A DNA stretch of 64,000 nt from Hymenolepis diminuta (lineage: Eukaryota > Platyhelminthes > Cestoda > Cyclophyllidea > Hymenolepididae). Shown in pieces: positions 36,310 through 47,632 of the stretch. Under the pieces are notes generated by a model. The model made no database searches and had not been told where the DNA came from. It saw only the letters and a program-made list of their open reading frames with translations. The position numbers were made by a program, and so were the translations under genes. The stretch spans positions 429,883 through 493,882 of the forward strand of contig CAADRB010000004.1 in assembly GCA_900708905.1 (NCBI GenBank). The letters are read 5' to 3'. Within the stretch, counting starts at the first letter, position 1. The number at the start of each line of letters is the position of its first letter.

Positions 36310-39300
36310 ATATAACTTTCAGAACTTAATATTACACGCCGAAGCTGGAAAAGAATGTCAAAATGTGGGAAAAGGTAATCATAAAGAATCGCATAGCTCT
36401 CTCTCTCTCTCTGCAGTGTATTAGAACTTGCAATATATGCATCCTACTGCCCAATTCACATACTCTAAATAGTCTTTAAGGAAAAGGACCGTATGCACAT
36501 GTACTAACTGTTGTTGTGTTGAAGCATATCAACACGAAAAGACTGGTCAGAGAGATGGGAAAATGAAGATTAAGTAGAAAATCCAAAAATTAAATGAACT
36601 TTAATCTATCTGACGATTCAATAACTGGACTTCAGACCTGGTCCCTACTTTCCTGATTATAGTGTACTAAATCGCATCAGTAATATTCTCAGCTGAATGA
36701 TCAACAAATCGAAATGTGAAATTTTATATTCCCTTTTTGACAAAATGACCTCTTTTAATAACTAGGAACTAACTAATAAAATTTTGCTATGAAACGCTTT
36801 GTTTTAGTCAACCATCTTAAGCTTACTGGTAATATTATCAAAAGTTACCGTTTATTTTATTTGTAGCATCTATGCACTCTGGCACATAGGTCTGCTCAGT
36901 TTCTAAATGTATTGAGAACCTACTGACTCATATCTATGTCCTAACATTCAGTTCCATATCAACTAACAATGTACACGGAATCTTCCAACCGCCTTTTCAT
37001 TCCTCAGAACCCGGGTTACCGCAGCTCATTACTAACACTTTCCCCTCCTCTTCCAATTCCTCTTCCTACTTCTTCTGTCTTTCCTCCTTCCTTCATTGGC
37101 AATTGCCTAATATATACGTGGTCCTACCTAACTTCTGGTCTTCTCACTCTGAAAGACTAGTGTATCCTGTTAGCCTTAGGAAGATCTTTACTTCTAGGAA
37201 GGATTTTCTAGCCTAATTTGGTCTGACTCCTAAGGTACCTTTACAATCGAGAGTAGTGCTACTATGGCTTACATTTACTTTATATCGCATACATCCAAAT
37301 CTCTGCGTAATCCTAAATAACATTTTCGAAATGAAATGATTCAGGCATGTCATTTCATCGACATTAAAAAAAGATTTTCTCGTCCAGATTTTCGAAAAAA
37401 TTGAAAATATGTTTTCTTCAACTATTCTGCTTACTGTCTACAAATCTATACTCATAATATTTAGTTTAAATAAGTGTTATTTAAAGGATTTTCAATTTTA
37501 ACCTATTTTATTCTGTAGTATTGAAGTCCGTCACATAGAAAGGCATTAAGTGATAAATCAATCTGTTCGTCTATTTCACAACAAAATCTAACGTTATTAA
37601 TTAAAAATGAGATTGCAAGATACTGTGTTTAAGTTGATTTAAATAAAATTGGTAGTCTGTAGTCCGTATTATCAGTAAGTTCGACACTGTAGTCAATTTG
37701 AAAGCATTTATTGAATAAAAGGTGATGGTTCTAGAATTTTGAAGAAAAATTATGTGAAATTTCGTCATGTTCACTGGGATAAGTATTAATATAGTAGTAT
37801 ATCCGATTCCAGAAATACCTACCTACTTATTTCACTCTTTAGGATCTCTTTTAGTTTCAGATCATTTAAGCCATTTAAAACAGTATTTGCTGATGACTTT
37901 TTAAAAATGGAATTTGATCTCAATTTGGAACTTTCATAAATGTCCACTTTAGCAATCCTTATTCTAGTGGAAAGGTCTCTTGAAGAGCTGATAATGCACC
38001 TTTTGAAGGAAATGATAGATAAACGACGATAAGTGGCGTTATATGATGTCATGGAAAGCTCTGAACGTAAATTTTACAGGAAATACAACCTTCAAAAATC
38101 AAATCCAAATTTTTAAAGTTTTCTTCAGACAAATCAAAGTTTCATTACGAGTAATTTTTCCTTCAGTCTTTAATTTGAATTGAACTCTAAAAATCAAGTT
38201 TGACTAGATATGTATGAACGTTTAGTTTGAAACTCACTGACCTTGTAAAAATACACTTTCCTTGCTTGAGCTCAGGTGTTCTACATTTAATAAAATCACC
38301 CCCTTTTTTAAAAAATTAATCCTTTATCCTTTTATTAAAACAAAGCGAAACGTGTAAAAATATAGCGAAAATATAGTCTCTTAGCAAGAATCTAAGTTAA
38401 GTCAATAGCTTCACTTGGTCTTGTATGGATCACCATTTCAGGATTAGGAGTTAGTCAAAACGCCCATTTTGGGTCACTCGATAGAACTTACTGAAAATAG
38501 TGATTCTGGGCTTTAAAAAGGCTTTGTAATTGATCACGGCAGTGAGAAAAATTTCACGATTTTTCGTTGCACGAAATCAACCGAAGTCGGATAAGTAAAG
38601 TTCAATATGAGATAAGGGGAGGGAATTCAAAAGAATGTCAAAAGAGTTGCTTCATTTGACTGTCAGATTTGGATTGTGGAATATCTACTTAATGAACAGT
38701 TCGCTGCTTCCCGTCCCAAAGTCAAAATCCATAACTCGTCTCTTGGATTTCACCACAACTCCAGTTCTTGTTGATCGGTTATTAATTGTGGCGATCAATT
38801 CTGCCGCCTCAACTCATTTCTTCTTCCGAAGGCCTAAATGGAATAAAGGAATTAGCATAATTATTTGGATGTAATCTTTGGCAAAATTCTATAAAATATG
38901 AAACCAGTAGGAGAATAGATACAAATGTACAGAATATCATATTTTTGTTATACAGAAATAATAAAGCTCTTATCAACTGTTAATAATTTGGCTATTAGCA
39001 GAGGAATGGCCAACCGTAGAAATTAACTAACTTGTTTATGAGTTCTGAACTCCGCAAATATCATTTCACTTAGGAAAGATAGGGACAAATCCTGAAGCAG
39101 GAACAACACAGTAAGAAACAGTGGAGGCAAAATGCACTTAACCTGAATCGAAATTCAAACTATCAAGACTATTTTGACGCTCTGGCTCTATTTTCTGCTT
39201 CTACTCAGCCCAGATCTCTTGGACTGTTTTACTGTTTTCGGTGTTCAGATGCTTTTCCATGATGCAAAGCACCTAAATGTTTTGACTGGCTACTGACAAT

Positions 39301-42300
39301 AACAGTAATCTGGTAAGACCTCAGACGGCATTAACTCCTAACCGTAGATAGTCACAGACACTGTCAGACATGAACATTAATCTAATACACACATCATCAG
39401 GTGAAGTTATTGTCCAACTTAGCAGGAATAACCGCCTTTATTCATTTCAGCTGTTGTCTTGTTTTACTGCTTGGCCATAAGAAATAGTAAAATGCGTCTG
39501 AAAAATCTTAAACACTATAGTGTCTAAGAATTTCCTATTAATTCTATATCGGCAGGCGAATTGGAGGCAAGAAAATAAATTTTGCGCTAGAATGACTAAG
39601 ACAGCTGAAATATGACCATGATCCTGGAACGAGCTAGTACAACACAATGGGATTGTATTTAACGTATTTAACAAACAGTGTATTACATAAAAAATAATGA
39701 GAGCTTAATATTCATACTATACATAAAATTTTTTATTTGAATTATCAATAGCAGGATCTCCATTTTAATCATTTAAAAATATTCGAAAATTATATTTAAA
39801 TTAAGAAGCAGACATACCGATACCTTTATAAAGGCTTAAGTTCGGTAGTATTACATGCTTTAGTGAACCTAATTTAATTGAGTATGCTGAAGTCTAAGAG
39901 TCAGTTATAATGTTCCTGTTAGAAATACCGACTTTAGAAATATATTATTATTAACTACGAATACTCATGAAATCTGTTGGCATAAAAGAACTCTATCCTG
40001 AAGGCACAAAGTTTGTAAAGGCTTTGTCAATAAAAGCGTTCTTCAAATCTATTTAGCTAATGTGTGTAAACTTTCGTATGATTCTTCCTAATTCAAGGCA
40101 GCCCAGCAGAATGCATAATGAATAGAAAATACTCGTCAATCAATAAATGAATACGACCACTTGAACGGATCTCTGGAAGAAATCTTACTCCAAAAATGAG
40201 TACACCACAGTGAAAGTTAGTAATCAATTTATACCGATGTCTTAAGTCAATACACTAAATTTGAAAGCTACGCATTCCTTTATCTAAATCAAATTCTCAA
40301 TATGGTTATCATGGAAGTAGATTTACTATGGTAAAATGTCCAGTGAAGACTTTATGCTGATATGTCACCTGAGATAAGTGTTGTGGAGAACAAACTTGTT
40401 TAACTACTCTTAATTATTATTATTCCAATGTTCCTAGTGAGATCCTTTTTATTAATCAGATACTTAAATGATTAATATCCTCCAAACTGACCATTAATAA
40501 TGGACGAAAATAAAATTTAAATCAGTCTGCTTGCATTACGGTAATTCGAGTGATCAACCATCCTTCTGTTTACCATGGTGATTTTCAATCAGAATGGTCA
40601 AAAAACATTGCTTAATTCTGAGAAAAATTCAGCTCAAAGGTATTTTACTAAAATATCATAATATTAAAAATAGATGGCAGCGTAATTCTAGTGTTTACAT
40701 CTGTCAAATCATATGTCAAGAGAGTAAGGCTGACGGGAGCATGTTCAGACAAGGGGGATGATCAAAAATTACCAAAAGGGATAGAATATGAAAAGTTTAA
40801 TCAAAAAGATTCCAGAATGTCATTCCTTTATTCAAGATGGATGTTAGAAGGTGCTTTCCTTTAGCTCAGTGTTCACTTTTATCGTAGCCTCAGAGTAACT
40901 TTTTCTCCAAGAATGACCACCAATCATTCATATGTATAAGCGGAGTCACCACTATAGGTTAGTGGAAAAAAGTGTAGTTTTTATTATCATATCCGACACC
41001 TCCATTGTCCCCCCAAAAAATCTTAGTCACCTTACTAGAAGAAAAAAAGATACGTGCTTATGAAGTGCGTTGGTGGTACATGAGTTGTACACGCCTAATA
41101 TGACTCATTCGGAGACTCCATGTTCGAAATCTAACGACAGGGTCATACGAATAGGAAAGTGTCGGATTTACATGTCTATTAGGAATACGCATATAATTTA
41201 CAGTCCTGTACCATTCCACCACGTAATACAATTATTTAAGAGAAAAAGGAACAGTTATCTCGATGCTGTATAAGATCATTTGACAAAAAAATGACCAGTA
41301 CATTTCTCTATCTTAATATGAATTGATCAGAAATATGCATAGAATTCAATATTACATTTGATGAGAGGAGAGGAAGAGGAAATGTAGAGAACTAGACTTG
41401 AAAATTAAATACTCCTGGTTGTAGATAGCTCTCCTTTTCCCCTGGGGCATTTAAGACGATTTCTATAAACGAAAATGTTATATCCACTTCTTCTTTCTTA
41501 TTTGCACAAATTTCGAAGGAGTTTGAAATCGGCAAGGACATAATAATGAAAAAATAGATATAATTGAGAGCTACGAATCTGAGGAACGAAATGAAAAATT
41601 TGAAACTGATTGCCAAAACGAAGGGTAGGGTATTTCTATCTTGTCTCTAACGCTAGACGAACAAAAATTAGATAAGCTTGGCTTCTAAGCGATAAGACTT
41701 CAAAAGGTCGAGGTGTATACATAGCTCGTAGTTCACTACATATTTAAAAGAAAATTTAAAGCGAGGGTGAATTTTGAAGAAGTGAGAAGACTTTTGTAAA
41801 ATGTTGAGCATTTAAGGACAAATTAGACAAATGTACTTTCTAAAGGTGAAAAGGATCTCGTCCTCTCGCGTTCATACATGCATTTTTTCGTTCTGTGGTA
41901 AAAGCAGGATTTGAAGTACCGATAAAAAAGAATAATTCATCCAGAAAATATCCCGGAGATTAACAAAAGAGGTCAAATAAGCTTGCTCCTGGCCTGCATG
42001 ACAAGTTTAACTGCCCTTTTTAGCAAGTTGGTTATTTCTTTCTGGCTCCTTGTATCCAGGTGTCAATGACAAAATATGATTTTACAGTGATCGATATGTC
42101 TGCGGATGATACCACTTGAGGTGCGTTGTGTCAACGCCAAAGTATACTCAGAAGCACTTAACACTTAGGCCTCCTAACAATCCAAAAACAGTTCGTGAAA
42201 CACCGTTTTCCCACATTTCGAGTCGGTAAATTGAGGATGAACATCAAAGTATTTGAGTCGATTATCATGGCGTCAGTGATTGAAGATCGTTATCTTTTAA

Positions 42301-44966
42301 ATAAATGTACTAATGAATTCAAAACCCTGGGGCACAATCAGAATTTGAAAATAATTTAAAATGCATTTTAAAATTAATTCGAAAATATACAAAAGCAAGA
42401 ATATTGTAACATTGGTATAAATTCATTTTTAGGTTGTAAATTAATTCTTGTACTCATATTATTGAGGTCTAAGTTCTAATAAACTGTTAATCCTTTATGA
42501 ACATTTACTTTCCTGATAACCTGGTGGTACCAACCTGTGCATTAACCCCCATCTCACAAGTATTACTTATTGCTTCTCTGAAAATACTTATTTTTAAATT
42601 AGAAAGTAGATTTCAACCAGCTAAACATTGTCGTTTTGAATGTTTAGTCTAAGTAAGTCAATGGCTGCAGATCATTATATAAAATAAAACTAAGTGCAAA
42701 AATTCAACGAATTCTGTAAATGATCTTGTTATAAACTAATTAACCCTCAAAATGGCATACAAATCTTAGAATTCAGTAATAACGGTTAGATGCCATAAAG
42801 GTGGGCTTACTCCAAAATTATGCCTGGCAACGACCCTACAATTTATCACATTTTAATAAATACGCAAATTTTGTTATTAATAATACAAATAACCAATTTA
42901 TTTGTTATTAATTTAATTTGTCTTGGATAAAAATTTCTCATCTTTATTCAACACCTCCTGGCGAAAGTTATTTATCCATACGTTTGAGCGTTGGACCTCC
43001 CTTGAATTGTTTTCGAAGACTTCTGAAACGTCCGGAGTAATGTTCAGGTTCAGTCGCCTCGGTTTCCAGAGTTTCGGGATTCCAAGGCGGAAGGAGGTCA
43101 CATGTGTCCAGATAGATCTTCGGTGAATTCGTATTTGGGTTAAAAGTTAAAGCTGGGTTTCAAGAGGGGAGATTTTTGCGATAGCGCACCCTAATTTAGA
43201 CACCAAAATGAAGCGCCGTAAGATATATAAAATGTAAAAAATTAAGCACTTCTTCCACTGTTTCCTCCCTCTGTGACACTAGAAGTTGCCTGTCTTATGG
43301 CCAACAAGTCGCTCATCCAGACCAGAGCGATTAGGCGGAGAGTGTAAAAAGGGAAGTTTTAAACCATGACTAAATCCTCAAATCAGGTAGAAGAGAACTG
43401 AGTTGCATCTCTAAAAACACCAAGTTTTGGTATGTCAAGAGTGACGAATACGTGACTGAGGCAGTCACTAATGGAATCGGAGGTGACAGACTTAATGAGT
43501 ATAACTCCAGGCAACTTTGAATACGAATCAACCAGGATTAGACAGAAGATGCTCCGGAGAGCTCCAGCAAGATCAAGATCACTGTGGGGCCAAGGAACAT
43601 CAGTTTGGGAGCAATAAGATCCTGATGATAAAGAAGTTCAGCCTCGTCTGTATTTTGTGCAATCACTTTTGACACTGTTCCATTTGTAAGAGAAGTAGGT
43701 TTAGCATAACCCATTTCCTCAGACTGCTTGCATTTATCAACTAACAGTGCCGGTTTAGCTCCAATATGGTTACAGTGACCAAGACATCCTAGGGACTTGA
43801 CCACGGTGGAAGATTCATGAATTCTGGAGGAGGCAAGAATACAAAAACTTTCCTTCTGTCCCTCTAGGCGGCATATTTTATTTGCATAGTGATCACGTAG
43901 ACAGAATTTAGGGGCTGCTTAGGCACGGTAAGCTCAGAGACAAGTCGTTCTGGGACGGATTTATGCATGGAAAATCCCATAGAATGCATTATTGAATGTC
44001 AATTACAACTGAAAGGTGGACGTAAAAGAGAAATTGTGTGTAGACTTTCGATGTCATCGACTTTTTGCAAAGAAAGTGAGACAAGAAGACATTAACAGAT
44101 TGATCACCACTAATCCAAACTGATAGATCGCCTTGCCCGGTAGATGGGTGCTACCGGATTTATGGGAAAAAAGGATGGCTCAAAAATCATGTTAAAACTC
44201 ATTACCCAGATTCTCTCTAGGTAGAACAAGATGATGAAAATAAGAACTTCAACTTGAAACAGAAGTTGATCTGATAATTCTGGAGCACAGGTGAAGCAGG
44301 TTTCTCCTGATTCCCTGACTCCCACTTCTCTTAACTAATCTGCAATTCCCTCTTAAGCGAACAAATTCCTCTTTATAAATTTCCACTTCCTATGTATATA
44401 AGTTAATCCCACTATAACCATCTCATTTTTGTTTTTGGTATGGACTTATAAGATACTGGTATTCTTATGAATATATTTGAAGGGTGGCTCTAACGGTTCA
44501 AGGAGACATCGCAGTTTTTGGAAAGTAAATCGCTTATTCTCATCAATCATTACTTAAAATATTTTAATAATTCATCTACATTCTTTGGTGATAACACTCG
44601 TTTATAATAATAATAATCTGAAATTAAAAATATATAAGAACTTTAATCATACCGATTACAAACCTTAGTCTGTGCTAAATGGCCATTCAACCTTTAAATT
44701 CTGCATAAACCTATTCAGTTCTGGATGTTAAATATTCTGATTTCAGCTGGTGTGTGATATGTACCATTAGGATATTACGAATGAACACTAAACTCCCTTT
44801 TTAAACATCGGTATTATGTAACAGCTATTTTTTTATAAAATATACAATTAAACTCCAAAAGTGCCTTTAACAGAAGAGGTTCTAAGCTTAGAAAGGAATC
44901 AGGTAAGATTTAGCTCTTACCAACTGCTCAAGCTCCATTGACGACAGGTGAATAATATTAGAATGT
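36310..44966. other. intergenic stretch, no gene recognised
   Basis: AT-rich, with a CT microsatellite at 36397-36412 and a pyrimidine-rich tract around 37030-37095. Short ORFs show no domains. Positions 42.9-44.3 kb are less AT-rich and hold three of the longer minus-strand frames, perhaps a worn mobile element. Confidence 0.55.
36397..36412. repeat. (CT)8 microsatellite
   Basis: Perfect CT dinucleotide run, 88 bases after the small membrane-protein ORF. Confidence 0.9.
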
Positions 44967-44968
44967 AA

Positions 44969-44982
44969 CAGAAGTTCTGTCA
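44969..44982 (+). repeat. mariner terminal inverted repeat, left
   Basis: ACAGAAGTTCTGTC directly after TA. It is itself nearly palindromic (ACAGAA/TTCTGT) and is matched by the right end on the other strand; similarity fades into a T-rich stretch. Confidence 0.88.
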
Positions 44983-45033
44983 CTTTTGTAATTTGAATAA
45001 AAGCAAAAATTTTGTCAAAAATGCATTTGTTTA

Positions 45034-46050
45034 GTGTTCAATATAATCACCATTTCTATTAATTAAATCTTCCTATCTTGCTGCATACTTTCTCATTCCT
45101 TCTTCATTGAATTTGGCCAGTTTGGACTCATAACAAGAATCTAGCTTCCTCATTTTCATCTCTTCCCTTGAAGTTACCCTTTCAATTCCCATTATATGAT
45201 TCTGTAAACACCTGAAAAGATGAAAATCGGTTGGTGTAAGAGAAGATCAGGAGCATATTCTCCCGATATGATGGGTGATGCATGACTTCCTATCCACATT
45301 CTTCAATCAGATTCTTAGTCGCTCTTGAAGTGTGGGCTCTGGCATTGTCATGGTGTCAAGGAGTGCAGAATCACTCCTTTTCGATTGATCGGAGAAGACT
45401 GCTCTTCCTCCCATTAACTGCCTTTATACGAGTTAGCTGCTGACTTCAGCAACTTCGCATGTTATTGTTTGATTGTCACCCATCACTTCATAATAAACAA
45501 TTCCCTTCCAATCCCACCATCCTATCCCACCATTCTATCCCACCATACACTCAAAAGAATTTGTTGCGTGTGCAGTCCCGAATTGTCTCAGTTTGGAAGT
45601 GGAATTGGCTTTGAACCACTGCCTTGACTTAGGCACTTAATCATGTTGCGCTTAAAGGTGCATCGTTGTAAAGGGGAGGGGGAATGGGAGGGGTGGCCCA
45701 TTTGCCAGATTTTGAGACTTTTCCAGTCAAATCTCTAAGTCATTTCCCTATATACGGTGATATGTTGACTTACGTGAAGGGTTTTTCTCAGTTCTCTAGT
45801 GGTGCAGGTTGGATTTTCATCAATGCCAACTTCCAATTGCTCAGAATTGAGCAATTTTTGAACATCCTCTCGGTTCGTCTTTCAGATTAAAGTCATCCAT
45901 TTTGGAACTTGCAGAACGTGAAAACCACCTTCTACAGGTTTTTTCATTCACAACATCATTTCCATAAGTGTCTTCGAGTGGTTTTGTTCAAAAAGAGCTT
46001 GCCGTATTTCCTTGATGAAATTGAAACAGTAAAATATGTCTGATATGGTC
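45034..46050 (-). pseudogene. mariner transposase pseudogene
   Basis: Minus-strand remnant of a DDD-type mariner transposase. The HDNARAHT block is clear. The region that should carry the third Asp (PYSPDL-type motif) is split by a frame change, with a PDLL trace in another frame. Several in-frame stops lie between the N-terminal DNA-binding part and the catalytic part. The element moved long ago and has since decayed. Confidence 0.8.
45511..45546. repeat. 13-bp tandem repeat inside mariner
   Basis: About three copies of an ATCCCACCATYCT unit on the + strand. The expansion lies in the transposase pseudogene and arose after or during decay. Confidence 0.75.
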
Positions 46051-46213
46051 TTTATTTGGAGGGTGCATTAGGGCTAGAAATAGTGATGAATAACGATAAA
46101 TATCACACAATCCGACAGAAGAAATAATATTTTATTAATTGCCATAGATAAGCATACAATACTAATAAGCCAAATTGAAGTAATCGTGTCCTAAACACAT
46201 AGATCAAAAATTG

Positions 46214-46227
46214 GACAGAACTTCTGT
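46214..46227 (-). repeat. mariner terminal inverted repeat, right
   Basis: GACAGAACTTCTGT directly before TA, the exact reverse complement of the left end. Confidence 0.88.
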
Positions 46228-47466
46228 TACAACCCGATGCTTTAAGAGAAAAGGCCGGGAAGACGACTCTATAGTGAGCTCAAATTGCAACTAAGTGGTA
46301 GAGTAAAGCTCAGTGGGCAGATTTAAGGGAATGAGGAAATCAGTAGACCGATTGGAGGCTGAGGAAATGTCGTAAAATCAGTTAATAAAGTAAGTATCTA
46401 TATACCTGATACGTCATTTTCAACATTCGTAAGAAATAAAGTTGTCATACGTCCTGAAATATCTCAGCGGTAAAGGGTATACCACTCCAAACTAGATTTC
46501 TAATGAAATCATAAAATTTTTTGTCTATCTGCAGTAGGTAAAATGTCGAAAACTGTACACCTCCCTAAATAATTCGTATTTTCAGGCAAATCTTAACTGG
46601 ACGTTGGTTGATCAAATTCAGTTTACAAATCTAAAATAATTATTTAAAAATTATGCTTAAATCGCCCCTATCAACAGGCTCAAAATCTGCATACTTCAAG
46701 TGAAAATCTGGAGGAAACAAGTTTAAAATGAAAGAAGAAAATTTACGTCACACCTACCAGAATTCTCTGTTTGTTGAATGTATCCTTAATCAAATCAGGA
46801 TTATTTTATTGCCCAAGGTTTTCATTCATCAAATAACATCAGATTATAATTTGATGCCAGTAAAATATTTTTCCAAAATTAATTGAAATTTTATTCGGTT
46901 TTATTTAATTGAATTTGACTCATTAAATTTTAACAGTCTTCGGAAGTGGATGTCTGAGAGCAACTAGGGAAACTTGGGAATATTTTTTACACATTTGAAT
47001 ACTTTTTAACGCCTTGACATTTTCTAAAATTGAAATGAAAGTGAAAAAAGCAAATGAACAAGGTATGTTGATTTATAAGTGAAAAGGATGCAATGGAGTT
47101 TTATTTTTATTACATAATAAAATAAAATTGCAGGAAATTGTTTTTAATTTAGTCATTCCAAGTCTTTTCATTCATTCCCATTCTTATGGACGAAGATTTC
47201 CTTTGACCAAGAAGGAAAAAATCTTCTTGACGTACTTATTATCTTTGGAGGAAACTAAGAACTAGTGCCCTGTAATTATGGAAAGTTTTTGTTGAATTTC
47301 TACAGAAATTAATATTTATCTCTGGAATTATTAATTAACTGTCTCTGAAAATGCAAAAATCAGTTGAATAAATTATTTTCCTATTGGAAAAATGGGAAAG
47401 CAAATAAAAACAACTAGAAGATGGATGGAGATTAAAGTGAAGAATAAAAAAATCTTTTAACTTCCA

Positions 47467-47632
47467 GGAACATGTCAAATTGTCGGTACACTTTGGAGTT
47501 CAGAAATCAGTTACTCGAGTGAGAATACCGAGATTCATACTCAGATCGATATCAAGATTTTCAAAGTCTACAATGCAAAATTCGTGGATATATTTTCCAT
47601 AATGAGGTCCCAAGCGATATAGGAAACGTTGG
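47467..47632. repeat. interspersed repeat copy B (related to 15.67 kb)
   Basis: The first 55 bases match copy A closely (GTCAAATTGTCGGTACA against GTCAAGTTGTTGGCACA; GAGTTCAGAAATCAGTT against AAGTTCGGAAACCAGTT). The end of the block again agrees (CAAGCGATATAGGAA against CAAGCGGCTTAGGAA). The two copies are diverged and lie in the same orientation. Confidence 0.45.

Larger units (their letters stand above)
44969..46227 (-). mobile_element. mariner-family DNA transposon, decayed
   Basis: The 1259-bp element has terminal inverted repeats starting ACAGAAGTTCTGTC at both ends: 44969 on +, and 46227 on minus. It is flanked by TA at 44967-44968 and 46228-46229, the target duplication of Tc1/mariner elements. 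Its length fits mariner (about 1.3 kb). The minus strand encodes broken transposase pieces in the right order: an N-terminal helix-turn-helix start (HILLFQFHQGN, near 46.03 kb), RRWFS (near 45.93 kb), HDNARAHT with the second catalytic Asp (45329-45352), and a C-terminal NGDYIEH-like end (near 45.05 kb). Stops and frameshifts separate them, so it cannot make transposase. A short ATCCCACCAT tandem repeat sits inside. Confidence 0.9.

Noticed and set aside
41040..41160. GTTCGAAATC, possible pol III B-box
   Set aside because: No A-box at proper spacing and no match to the SINE-like body found in the robo introns.
42060..42170. A DMSADDTT-GALCQ stretch that looks a little like retroelement RNase H (D-x-S-x(3)-G-A)
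   Set aside because: Stops follow at once, and the neighbouring residues do not match the expected pattern.
46240..46380. Weak similarity to 56760-56900 (GTAAAGCTCA and nearby purine-rich stretches)
   Set aside because: Matches are short and not clearly collinear; could be chance in purine-rich DNA.
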